Source: CAVYOE01 sp963770155 | Lineage (GTDB): Bacteria; Actinomycetota; Thermoleophilia; Solirubrobacterales; 70-9 | Direction of reading: 5' to 3' | NCBI GenBank assembly: GCA_963770155.1 | Contig: CAVYOE010000001.1 | Location: forward strand, 744,001-808,000 | Length of the DNA: 64,000 nucleotides | Part shown: piece after piece, positions 1 to 7,905 of the stretch | Layout: the number at the start of each line of letters is the position of its first letter | How positions within the stretch are numbered: position 1 is the first letter of the stretch | Translations under genes and position numbers: made by a program | Notes under the pieces: generated by a model | Seen by the model: the letters and a program-made list of their open reading frames with translations, nothing else | What the model was told of the DNA's origin: nothing | The model's database searches: none

Positions 1-1
1 G

Positions 2-598
2 GTCGAAACCGGAGCAATCCGGCAGCTCGGCGGTGAGGTATTTGCCTACCAGGTGCCGAAGGGCGCAGCGATCGCCGGCCGTGCTGTCCGCGACCTCGGG
101 CTACCCCGTGAAGCGCTGGTCAACGTGATCGTTCGCGACGCGGCCGCGATCCCGCCGCGGGGCTCGACCGAGATCGAGGAGGGAGACGAGTTGCACATCC
201 TGGTTCGGGCCAAGCAGCGTCCCGAGGTCGAGGGGCTGGCCGAGCGCTGGCGCGAAGGACCGCTGTTCGAGCCACCGCGCCCGCCGCAGACGACCCGCGG
301 CGCTCCCCAGGTGTTCACGGTGAGACCGTGGCAGGACATCGACGGCGACCCGGGACGTCCGTCCGTCCTCGACGGAGTCGAGATCGCGAGCCGGTTGCGA
401 ACCAGGAGCGACGAGCCGGGCGCGCTGGTGGCCCTCAGCGACGGCCGCTACGCGGTGACCGGATCGAGCTACATGGCGGTCGGGGGCCGCCGGCAGGTTG
501 CGCGATGGTGCGAGCAGCGGTTCGAGCGGGCTGAGACCGGCGCCGAGCGCGCCTGGTGGCAGGAGGTGACGGGCGTCCTCAACGCCCCAAGCCGATGA
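2..598 (+). CDS. K+/H+ antiporter C-terminal part (TrkA-C domain), 5'-truncated by window edge
   Basis: The reading frame is open from the first bases of the window, so this is the 3' end of a larger gene; about 198 residues are visible. The segment around ELHILVR with the preceding IPPRGST is typical of the TrkA-C (RCK-C) ligand-binding lobe that follows the membrane part of CPA1/NhaP2-like potassium/proton antiporters. A further 110 or so residues follow it and carry a less conserved regulatory extension. The membrane domain lies outside the window, so the transporter assignment rests on the TrkA-C lobe alone. The gene converges on rpe, with 10 bases between the stops. Confidence 0.6.
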   Translation, partial: VETGAIRQLGGEVFAYQVPKGAAIAGRAVRDLGLPREALVNVIVRDAAAIPPRGSTEIEEGDELHILVRAKQRPEVEGLAERWREGPLFEPPRPPQTTRGAPQVFTVRPWQDIDGDPGRPSVLDGVEIASRLRTRSDEPGALVALSDGRYAVTGSSYMAVGGRRQVARWCEQRFERAETGAERAWWQEVTGVLNAPSR

Positions 599-608
599 GG
601 CGCAGGTA

Positions 609-1316
609 CTACTCGGCCCCGGCGGCTGTGGCGATCTCGCGGTAGGCGGCGCCGGGATCGTCGGCTCCGAACACCGCAGAGCCGGCTACGAACAGACCAG
701 CCCCGGCGTCGGCGACGCTCGGTGCCGTCGCCGGATCGATTCCACCGTCTACCTGGATCGCGGCCTCGGAATGCGCGGCGGCGAGCCGCTGCACCTTCCC
801 GGGCGAAGAGGCAATGAAGGGCTGGCCGCCCCATCCAGGGTTGACAGTCATGCAGAGGATCAGGTCGGCACATCCGACCAGCTCGCCCGCGGTGTCGACC
901 GAAGTGCCCGGGTTGAGCGCGAGACCGGCAAGGCAGCCGAGCTCGCGGATCGCAGCCAGGGTCCGGTTCGCGTGCGCGGTCGCCTCCGCATGAATCGTGA
1001 TGCAGTCCGCGCCCGCCTTCGCGAAGGCCTCGATCTGCTCCTCGGGCCGCTCGATCATCAAGTGACAGTCGATTGCGCCGCCTCCATCGTGGACGAGATC
1101 CGCGATCGATTCGGCGATCAGGGGACCGATCGTGATCGGCGGTACGAAGTGCCCGTCCATGACGTCGACGTGGATGATCCGAGCGCCGGCCGCCATCACC
1201 TCCTCGACCTGGGATCCGAGCTTGGCGAAGTTCGCCGAGAGAATCGAGGGGGCGACGCGCTTCGAGCTGAACAGCGCCCGGGCTGACTCTGCGGCTTTCT
1301 CGGTCGCGGCTTCCAT
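609..1316 (-). CDS. rpe: ribulose-phosphate 3-epimerase
   Basis: A 235-residue TIM-barrel protein that interconverts ribulose 5-phosphate and xylulose 5-phosphate in the pentose phosphate pathway. Family signatures are APSILSANFAKLG near the N-terminus, HVDVMDGHFVPPITIG with the metal-binding His and Asp, the CHLMIERPEE strand, and VNPGWGGQPF followed by IQVDGGI. The length is slightly above the usual 220 because of about 20 extra N-terminal residues. It is the last gene of the minus-strand run priA-def-fmt-zinc ribbon-rpe, 16 bases after the preceding gene, so cotranscription is likely. Confidence 0.95.
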   Translation of the reverse strand: MEAATEKAAESARALFSSKRVAPSILSANFAKLGSQVEEVMAAGARIIHVDVMDGHFVPPITIGPLIAESIADLVHDGGGAIDCHLMIERPEEQIEAFAKAGADCITIHAEATAHANRTLAAIRELGCLAGLALNPGTSVDTAGELVGCADLILCMTVNPGWGGQPFIASSPGKVQRLAAAHSEAAIQVDGGIDPATAPSVADAGAGLFVAGSAVFGADDPGAAYREIATAAGAE

Positions 1317-1332
1317 GGTCAGGGCATTGAGA

Positions 1333-1602
1333 TCAGATCGACCTCAGCATCGAGTGCTGGCAGTGCTGGCAGCGCATGTCCTCGGTCCGGCTCATCCGGG
1401 CAATCGTCTGGTGCTCGCCGCAGTTGGGGCACTGCGAAACGAGCTCGAACCGGCGCAGGCAGTAGACGCAGACGAATCGCCCCGGCAACTGCGCCGGGCG
1501 CAGCCAGGGCTCGCCACAGCCGGGGCATTCCGGCCGGGTGAGCGACGCATCGGACTCGTTGGCCGCGGACGCGGGGCTCTGCTCTTCTGGCTCCTCCGCC
1601 AT
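1333..1602 (-). CDS. small zinc-ribbon protein, function unknown
   Basis: An 89-residue cytoplasmic protein with four CxxC pairs (CPGC, CVYC, CPNC, CQHC), consistent with two zinc-binding ribbons, after an acidic, low-complexity first 25 residues. I chose the ATG at 1602 because the frame's earlier start would overlap the end of fmt and adds no conserved residues. It sits between fmt and rpe in one orientation. I do not recognise a named family; rubredoxin-like or nucleic-acid-binding ribbons are possible, and no catalytic motif is visible. Confidence 0.6.
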   Translation of the reverse strand: MAEEPEEQSPASAANESDASLTRPECPGCGEPWLRPAQLPGRFVCVYCLRRFELVSQCPNCGEHQTIARMSRTEDMRCQHCQHSMLRSI

Positions 1603-1627
1603 GGCTCCGACGATGTTACGGGTGCGG

Positions 1628-2551
1628 TCACACCGCACGGGCAGGCGCCGGGTGGCCGCGCAGGAACTCTCCCGCAGCCATGGCCTGTTTTCCGGGTGCC
1701 TGCACCCGGTCGAGGCGCAGCCCGCCGTCGGCGGTGCCCAGGATCAGGGAGTCACCCTCGTCGGCGCTCAGCACCTGGATCTCGGCCTGAGGCGGTCCAT
1801 CGGGTACGGCGGTCGCAGCGCGGACCCCGAGCCGCTCGCCATTCTCGAGCTCGAGGTAGGTGCCGATATGCCCCCCAATTGCACGTATCAGGGACGCCAA
1901 TTCGGCGGCGGACTGGTGCGGCCTGAGGTGGCGATCACTTGTAGTTATCTTCTCGGCATAGGTCGCAGCCGTCTCGTCCTGTTCGGTGAACTCAAGTTTT
2001 CCCTCCTCCATGCGGTCGAGCGCGCTGACCAGCAGATCGCCGCTCAGCGCGGCGAGCCGCTCCTCCACTGAGGCAAAGTCCTCTCCCGCCTCGATTCCCA
2101 GGCGTTCCTGCAGCGCTACCGGCCCGGAGTCGAGGCCCTCGGTCACACGCATGATCGTGACGCCGGTCTCCTCGTCGCCCGCCGCGATCGCGCGTTCGAT
2201 CGGGGCGGCCCCCCGCCAGCGAGGAATCAGCGAGGGATGCACGTTCAGCATCATGAACTCGGACAGCAGCGGCTCCTTGATCAGCTGGCCAAAAGCGCAG
2301 ACCGCGATCGCGGCCGGCGCGGCTGTCCGGATCTGCTCCACCGCCGCCTCGTCGTTGACGCTCTTTGCCTGAAGCAGGTCGAGGTCGAGGTCCCGAGCAG
2401 CGTCGGCGGCCGGAGGCGAGGCGAGCTTGAGGCCGCGCCCCTTGGGGCGGTCGGGCGGTGTGACCACCAATACCGGGCGATGGCTCGAGTCGGCCAGCCG
2501 GCGCAACACCGTCGCGGCGAAATCAGAGGTGCCGAAGTACGCGGTCTTCAC
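1628..2551 (-). CDS. fmt: methionyl-tRNA formyltransferase
   Basis: A 307-residue enzyme that formylates initiator Met-tRNA using 10-formyl-tetrahydrofolate. The N-terminal Rossmann-like domain starts MKTAYFGTSDFAA. The signature NVHPSLIPRWRGAAPIERAI with its catalytic His is present, followed by GVTIMRVTEGLDSG and a C-terminal OB-like domain from about residue 205. It lies 18 bases downstream of def. The def-fmt pairing is common because deformylase removes the formyl group that Fmt adds. Confidence 0.96.
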   Translation of the reverse strand: MKTAYFGTSDFAATVLRRLADSSHRPVLVVTPPDRPKGRGLKLASPPAADAARDLDLDLLQAKSVNDEAAVEQIRTAAPAAIAVCAFGQLIKEPLLSEFMMLNVHPSLIPRWRGAAPIERAIAAGDEETGVTIMRVTEGLDSGPVALQERLGIEAGEDFASVEERLAALSGDLLVSALDRMEEGKLEFTEQDETAATYAEKITTSDRHLRPHQSAAELASLIRAIGGHIGTYLELENGERLGVRAATAVPDGPPQAEIQVLSADEGDSLILGTADGGLRLDRVQAPGKQAMAAGEFLRGHPAPARAV

Positions 2552-2569
2552 ACGACAGCGGCTGCTCCG

Positions 2570-3226
2570 CTACGCGTCCTCGGCCGCCGGATCCGACTCA
2601 CTGGAGTTCTCTTCGTCATCGCTCGGAGGCGCGTAGGTACCGCCCTCCCGGAGGGCCTTCATCGCGCCCTTTCGTTGCTCGCGCGTGGTCCGCTGGACGA
2701 TGAGGATGCCGTCCAGGTGGTCGATCTCGTGCTGGAGGATGCGCGCCTCGAGGCCCGAGGCCTCGACCTCGACCGGGTCGCCCGAGGCGTCCCGGCCGAT
2801 AACCCTGGCGTGGAGCGGCCGCTCGACGTCCACCACGATGCCGGGCAGGCTGAGGCAGCCCTCCTCGGCAGTGACCAGGTCGTCCGAGGTCCACTCGATC
2901 TCCGGGTTGACCAATGCGGTGGCGGGAGCGTCGGCACCGGCCTTGAACACCAGGGCCCGCCGCAGGATCCCCAGCTGGGTCGCCGCCAGCCCCACCCCCA
3001 TACCCTCGCGCATGATCCGGGACATCCGCGCCAGGTCCGAGACCAGGGCATCGTCGAACTCGGTCACCGGCGAGGCCTGTGAGCGCAGCACCGGGTCCCC
3101 GAACTTGACCACCTGTGCCAGCGCCTCGCGCCGGCGCTCGAGAACCTCGGGGTCAAGCCCCTCGGGCTCCTCGTCGGTTTCGATCGGATCCTGTTGCTCG
3201 TCGAGTAGCTGATCTGACTCAGCCAT
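2570..3226 (-). CDS. def: peptide deformylase
   Basis: A 218-residue metalloenzyme removing the N-formyl group from nascent proteins. The three active-site motifs are GVGLAATQLG (motif I, GxGxAAxQ), EEGCLSLPG (motif II, with the metal Cys) and QHEIDHLDGI (motif III, HExxH). The first 40 residues are an acidic extension (QQDPIETDEEPEG) and the end is acidic too, making the protein longer than the usual 170-190 residues. It is encoded between priA and fmt. Confidence 0.95.
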   Translation of the reverse strand: MAESDQLLDEQQDPIETDEEPEGLDPEVLERRREALAQVVKFGDPVLRSQASPVTEFDDALVSDLARMSRIMREGMGVGLAATQLGILRRALVFKAGADAPATALVNPEIEWTSDDLVTAEEGCLSLPGIVVDVERPLHARVIGRDASGDPVEVEASGLEARILQHEIDHLDGILIVQRTTREQRKGAMKALREGGTYAPPSDDEENSSESDPAAEDA

Positions 3227-3237
3227 AGGTCAATTAT

Positions 3238-3289
3238 GGGCCACGGGGCACCCCCGGACGCGAAGCGGAGGAGGTGCCGGTGATGGCCC
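3238..3289. repeat. imperfect palindrome with constant loop GGACGCGAAGCGGAG (copy 1)
   Basis: The priA-def spacer forms a hairpin: outer arms at 3238-3243 and 3284-3289, inner arms GGCACC (3247-3252) and GGTGCC (3273-3278). They enclose the 15-mer GGACGCGAAGCGGAG at 3256-3270, which itself contains CGC-GAA-GCG. The same 15-mer sits inside a hairpin with different stem bases at 31363-31393. It could be a REP-like element or an intercistronic processing or transcription-pausing structure. Confidence 0.55.
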
Positions 3290-5523
3290 TACTGCGGGTC
3301 GACGTCGACGCTGACCGAGACCTCGCGCAGGGACTTGGATCCCGCGCTCGCCTCCACCGCTTCGCGGACCGCGGCAACAGTTGCCTCTCGCTGCTGCGCC
3401 GGTGACTTCAGCACGAGCCGGCGGCGATGGCGACCGCGGAGCCTGAACAGTGGTGCCGGCCCCAGTAGTTCGACCCCGTCGGCAAGCCGTTCGGCGACCG
3501 CGCGTCGCATCTCTTCGGCGCCCCAGTCGAGTGCGTCTTCATCGGGAGAGGCGAGCTGGACCTCGACCAGGCTCGAGAAAGGCGGATAGCGGAGCGCCTG
3601 GCGCCGCTCGAGCTCGCCGCTGAGGAATCCTGCCGCGTCGTGAGAGGCGGCGTGGATGATCGAAGGAGCGTCCGGGGAGAGCGTCTGGACGATCACCTTG
3701 CCGCCGCCTTTGCCACGGCCGCTGCGCCCCGCGAGCTGGGTGATCAGGGCGAAGGTCCGCTCCTCGGAGCGAAAGTCCGGGAAGCGCAGTGTCGCGTCCG
3801 CGTCGATCACCGCGGCCAGGGTGACCTCGGGGAAGTCGTGGCCCTTGCCGACCATCTGCGTTCCGACCAGTACGCCCGATTCGGCCTCGTCGAAACGGCG
3901 CAGGATCCCTCCATGCGCCCCCGAGGCAGCGGCCGCGTCCGAGTCGAGCCGGAACACCGGTAACGGAGCAAGCCGCTGCTCGATTTCGGCGGTCACCCGC
4001 TCGGTCCCAGCCCCCACCCGCGCCAGGCTGACCGATCCGCACTCCGGACAGGACTCCGGCAGACGCTCGGAATGGCCGCAGTGATGACAGCGAAGGTCCT
4101 CGCGCCCGTGCAGGACGAGGGAGACGTCGCAGTCGGGGCATTCACGCGCCTCGCCGCAGGAGCGGCAGGCGATGTGCGGCGACCATCCGCGGCGGTTCAG
4201 CATCAGGATCGCCTTGCCGCCCCCTTTGGCGACCTCACTCAGGGCTTCGAGCGTCGCTGGATGCAGGGGTCCGGACGGCGGTCCCGGCCCCGAATCGGAG
4301 GAGCCGCCGCTTGAGTCGGTTCCGCGCATGTCGACCAGCTCGACCGGGGGCAGGCGGCGGTCATCGACTCGTTCGGGGAGATTGAGACGCTCGAGCTCGT
4401 GCCAGCTCTCGGGACGAGGGGTGGCCGTGCCGCAGACCAGCACGGCTCCTGCCTCTGCCGCACGCCGGCGCGCAACCGTGCGCGCGTCATAGCGGGGATC
4501 GCTCTCCTGCTTGTAGGAGGCGTCGTGCTCCTCGTCGATCACGAGCAGGCCGAGGTCTGCGACCGGGGCGAACACCGCCGAGCGCGGGCCGACGCAGACG
4601 CGGGCCTCGCCGGAGCGAAGCCGGCGCCACTCGTCATATCGGGCGCCGACCGGCATCCGCGAGTGCAGCAGCGCAACCGTCTCCCCCAGCCGGGCCCTAA
4701 CGCGACCCACCGTCTGCGGGGTGAGGGCGATCTCCGGAACCAGGATGATCGCGCCCCGCCCCGAGGCAAGCGCCGCCTCTGCCGCGGTGAGGTAGACCTC
4801 GGTCTTGCCGGAGCCGGTGACGCCGTGGAGCAGGAAGCTGCCCCCGTCCCCGATCCGTTCGACGATCCTGCCGGCGGCGGCTTCCTGTGCCTGCGTCAGG
4901 GTGACCCGCTTTGCCGCCGCGCCGCTGCCCTTCTCCTCGAAGCCGCGACGTCGCTCGACCCGTTCGAGGCGGAGCAGGCCCCGATCCTCGAGACGACGAA
5001 GCGTCGCGGGCTCGACCGCCACTTCCTCACGCAACTCGGAGCTGGTCCTCGAGCCGGAAAGCAGGGCGCGCAGCGCGGCGCGCTGCCGGACCCCGAGCTT
5101 GCGGCCGCCATCGGGGACCTCGCCGTCGCCAGCCGCAGCTCCGCGGCCAGCATCGGTGAGCTCGGCGCTGAGCTCGGTCTGGGTTTTGGCCCGCTGCCCG
5201 CCCCTTCCGGTTCCCGGAGGCAACACCAGGCCGAGGCCGCGGGACGGGGTCGAGCACCACTCGCGCGCCGTCCACAGGCCGAGCCGGACCAGCTCCGGGG
5301 GCACCCCTGCCTCCAGGGCCTCGAGCGGCTCGGCCAGCCGCTCCGGCGGCAGGTCGCTGGTCTCCGCCACCTCGACCACCACTCCGAGCAGTCGCTGGCG
5401 ACCAAAGGGGACCCGAAGGACGCTGCCCACGCCGAGATGCTCCATCTCCGGCGGGAGGCGGTAGTCGAACGGCCCGCGCAGGGCACGCGCGGTGACTAGG
5501 GGCTCGACCTTGGCGATGGCCAT
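3289..5523 (-). CDS. priA: primosomal protein N' (replication restart helicase)
   Basis: A 744-residue superfamily 2 DNA helicase that reloads the replisome at stalled forks. It has the 3'BD-like N-terminal domain, Walker A GVTGSGKTEVYL, the DEEH box in VIDEEHDASYKQ, and a zinc-binding region with eight cysteines (CRSC, CPDC, CHHC, CPEC). Helicase motifs V and VI follow, including VLVGTQMVGKGHDFP and TQLAGRSGRG. Its first 40 codons are duplicated with only synonymous differences in the scar at 7644-7850. It heads the def-fmt-rpe run. In many actinobacteria metK lies directly upstream; here two extra genes intervene. Confidence 0.94.
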   Translation of the reverse strand: MAIAKVEPLVTARALRGPFDYRLPPEMEHLGVGSVLRVPFGRQRLLGVVVEVAETSDLPPERLAEPLEALEAGVPPELVRLGLWTAREWCSTPSRGLGLVLPPGTGRGGQRAKTQTELSAELTDAGRGAAAGDGEVPDGGRKLGVRQRAALRALLSGSRTSSELREEVAVEPATLRRLEDRGLLRLERVERRRGFEEKGSGAAAKRVTLTQAQEAAAGRIVERIGDGGSFLLHGVTGSGKTEVYLTAAEAALASGRGAIILVPEIALTPQTVGRVRARLGETVALLHSRMPVGARYDEWRRLRSGEARVCVGPRSAVFAPVADLGLLVIDEEHDASYKQESDPRYDARTVARRRAAEAGAVLVCGTATPRPESWHELERLNLPERVDDRRLPPVELVDMRGTDSSGGSSDSGPGPPSGPLHPATLEALSEVAKGGGKAILMLNRRGWSPHIACRSCGEARECPDCDVSLVLHGREDLRCHHCGHSERLPESCPECGSVSLARVGAGTERVTAEIEQRLAPLPVFRLDSDAAAASGAHGGILRRFDEAESGVLVGTQMVGKGHDFPEVTLAAVIDADATLRFPDFRSEERTFALITQLAGRSGRGKGGGKVIVQTLSPDAPSIIHAASHDAAGFLSGELERRQALRYPPFSSLVEVQLASPDEDALDWGAEEMRRAVAERLADGVELLGPAPLFRLRGRHRRRLVLKSPAQQREATVAAVREAVEASAGSKSLREVSVSVDVDPQ

Positions 5524-5667
5524 CTGTCGAGCGTAGGAGCGGGCGCGGATGCGATCGACACCAAGAGCAGATGGCTCTCAACGACCCCTGACAACGCCGT
5601 CAGTGACACAGTGAGAATCGCGGCGGGTTCGTAGTAATCTGAGAGTCGATACGACACGGGGAGTGAC
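5524..5667. promoter_or_regulatory. divergent intergenic region between priA and a secreted propeller gene
   Basis: This 144-base gap must hold promoters for both divergent genes. The first 34 bases next to priA match the 34 bases upstream of the priA' copy at 7851-7884 almost exactly; homology then stops abruptly. I see no convincing -35/-10 pair by eye. Confidence 0.4.
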
Positions 5668-7623
5668 GTGAGTAGTCGGATAGTGAGTGCGGCGGCAGCG
5701 ATCGGCGCGGTTGTGGTGCTGGCTCCGGCGACGGCATTGGCGCTTCCCCCAGAAGGGGGCCTGACGCAGCTCGCGCCTCCGAACGACTGCATCTTTGACA
5801 ACCCGCCGGTCCCGTCCGGCTGCGGGACGGCAAATGCGGTCGGCCTCGACTCAATCGAAGACCTCGTGATCAGCCCGGACGGCAGGCACGTGTACACGGT
5901 GGCGCAAAGCCCCGGCGGCGACGACGCGGTGGCCGCCTTGTCCGTCAACTCCGCCGGAGGGCTGACGCAGCTCGCCGATCCGAATGAGTGCATCAGCGAC
6001 GACCCCGATGGCGGCGGGGCAATGCCGCCCACCGATCCCGCCTGCCAGTCCGGGGTCGGCCTTGCCGAGACGCGCGCGATCGCGATCAGCCCCGATGGGC
6101 TCAGCGTCTACACGGTCTCCCCAGACAATTCCGACGGTGACAGCGCGGTCGCCGTCTTCTCCCGCAATCCGGTCAGCGGTGCGCTGACCCAGCTCCCGGA
6201 TCCCTACGAGTGCCTGAGTGACGACATCGACGGGCCGGGTGGGGTGATCAACGGGCCCGAGGATCCAGCCTGCGGAAGCGCTGTCGGGATCGCGGACGCC
6301 TCCGACGTCGCCGTGAGCCCGGACGGGGAAAACGTCTATGTCACCTCGATTGTGGGGGTGGTAGCGGCCTTCACGCGAGATACGGATGCAGCGGGGGCCC
6401 CGCTCGGTTCCTTGACCCAGCTGCCGGGCGCGGACGCGTGCATCGCCGACGGCATGGACAGCACAAGCTGCGATGCCGTCCCGGGCCACGCGATCGCGAC
6501 TGGAATTCAGCAGCCGAGGGGGATCGACGTCAGCGAGGACGGAAACCACGTCTACGTCGCCAGCTCGGGCAGCGCCACTGCCGTGGCCGCCTTTGCCCGC
6601 AATCCCGATGGGTCCCTTGACCAGCTGGCGAATCCAAACGACTGCCTCAGCGACGATCCCGACGGCCCCGCAGGCAACCCCCCGGCCGACGACGACTGCG
6701 GCGGCGTCTTCGGTCTCGGCGGGGCGAGAGGGATCGAAGTCGCTCCGGACGACGACGCGGTCTATGTCGCTTCCAGTACCTCGGATTCGGTGGCCGAGTT
6801 CGCGCGCAACGAGTCCACCGGCGTGCTCACGCAGCTAGCCGACCCCAACGACTGTCTCAGTTTCGACGACGACTTCATTGGCCCGCTCGCTGTCAACGGA
6901 CCCAACATTCCGACTGACGCGAACTGCGGCTCCGCAACCGGTCTCGATTCCGTCAGCGCCCTGGCAGCCGCTCTCGACAACAAGAGCGTCTATTCGGTCG
7001 GGACTCAGGGCGGGGTCGCCGCCTTCTCTCGCAACCAGTCGACCGAGCAGCTGAACCAGCTCAACGAGCCGTTTGACTGCCTGGGCACGGCGGAGCCCAA
7101 CTGCGCCGCGGCAACGGCCATCTCCAGCCCCAGTGCCGTCGTCGTTTCACCGAGTGGGGCCCACGTATATGTCGCTCTGAGCGGGTTCGCCGGCGTGGCG
7201 GCGTTTTCGCGCGAGTTGTCTCCGGCCTGTACCGGCGCCGCGGTGACCGTGACGCTCAACACACCGACGCCGATCGCTACGACCTGCACGGATCCCAACG
7301 GCGACCCGATCGATCGCGAGATCCTTCTCCTGCCGGCGAACGGCGTCCTTTCGGGAGATCCCGATTCCGGCTTCGTCACCTACACACCCAATCCCGGCTA
7401 CCTGGGCGCCGACAGCTTCCGCTTCAACGCCCAGGACCTGCCCGCGCCGAGCCAGGTCTCCAATCTCGCCCTTGTTGACATCACCGTCGTGCCGCCGCCT
7501 CCCACCACCTCACCGCCCGGCCCGGGCGCGACCAGCCCACCCAGGAAGCGCTGCAGGAAGGGCCGGAAGCTGGTCAAGCGCAAGGGCAAGCAGCGCTGCG
7601 TGAAGCGCAAGAAGCGGCGCTAG
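5668..7623 (+). CDS. secreted seven-repeat beta-propeller protein with Big-like domain and basic Cys tail
   Basis: A 651-residue exported protein starting at GTG 5668, with a signal peptide of about 26 residues ending ALALPP. Seven repeats follow, each combining an element like VAISPDGxxVYV with a segment like LTQLxDPNxC(L/I)SDD and a second cysteine. This suggests a seven-bladed propeller of the lactonase/YVTN type with one disulfide-braced loop per blade. A cadherin/Big_9-like domain (ITVVPPP at its end) lies at about residues 525-605. The C-terminus is CRKGRKLVKRKGKQRC followed by VKRKKRR, the tail module shared with five other proteins here. No lactonase activity can be claimed; a surface adhesin or scaffold is as likely. 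Its stop lies 20 bases from the metK'/priA' scar. Confidence 0.8.
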   Translation: MSSRIVSAAAAIGAVVVLAPATALALPPEGGLTQLAPPNDCIFDNPPVPSGCGTANAVGLDSIEDLVISPDGRHVYTVAQSPGGDDAVAALSVNSAGGLTQLADPNECISDDPDGGGAMPPTDPACQSGVGLAETRAIAISPDGLSVYTVSPDNSDGDSAVAVFSRNPVSGALTQLPDPYECLSDDIDGPGGVINGPEDPACGSAVGIADASDVAVSPDGENVYVTSIVGVVAAFTRDTDAAGAPLGSLTQLPGADACIADGMDSTSCDAVPGHAIATGIQQPRGIDVSEDGNHVYVASSGSATAVAAFARNPDGSLDQLANPNDCLSDDPDGPAGNPPADDDCGGVFGLGGARGIEVAPDDDAVYVASSTSDSVAEFARNESTGVLTQLADPNDCLSFDDDFIGPLAVNGPNIPTDANCGSATGLDSVSALAAALDNKSVYSVGTQGGVAAFSRNQSTEQLNQLNEPFDCLGTAEPNCAAATAISSPSAVVVSPSGAHVYVALSGFAGVAAFSRELSPACTGAAVTVTLNTPTPIATTCTDPNGDPIDREILLLPANGVLSGDPDSGFVTYTPNPGYLGADSFRFNAQDLPAPSQVSNLALVDITVVPPPPTTSPPGPGATSPPRKRCRKGRKLVKRKGKQRCVKRKKRR

Positions 7624-7643
7624 CCGGCAGAACTTCGAAGGTA

Positions 7644-7850
7644 CTAGGCCGCGGCGCCTGCGCCCGCGGCTTCGCGGAGGGCGTCGGAACGATCGGTCTT
7701 CTCCCAGGTGAAGTCGGTGTCGTCGCGGCCGAACGGGACCCGCAGGACGCTGCCGACGCCCAGATGCTCCATCTCCGGCGGCAGGCGGTAGTCGAACGGC
7801 CCGCGCAGCGCGCGGGCGGTGACCAGGGGCTCGACCTTGGCAATGGCCAT
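7644..7850 (-). pseudogene. chimeric priA'-metK' ORF (duplication scar), 68 codons
   Basis: This open frame has an ATG (7850) and a stop. Residues 1-39 are identical to the start of PriA (MAIAKVEPLVTARALRGPFD and onward). The remainder copies the end of MetK (DFTWEKTDR to AAGAGAAA). The join falls at the shared Phe-Gly-Arg, which both parents contain. The priA part differs from priA at about ten bases, all synonymous; the metK part differs at about eight bases, giving two residue changes. It lacks all catalytic parts of either enzyme. Best read as the junction of a tandem duplication or inter-strain recombination; a short expressed peptide is possible but unsupported. Confidence 0.85.
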
Positions 7851-7884
7851 TAGTCGAGCGTAGGCGCGAGCGCGGATGTGATCG
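7851..7884. repeat. 34-bp copy of the priA upstream region
   Basis: These bases match 5524-5557 (the bases just upstream of priA) with a few mismatches, sharing blocks such as gtcgagcgtagg. They extend the duplicated segment beyond the coding part, and homology ends at 7884/5557. This marks the left limit of the inserted gene cassette in each copy. Confidence 0.75.
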
Positions 7885-7905
7885 ACCTTTCCCGCCGATA
7901 CTCTT

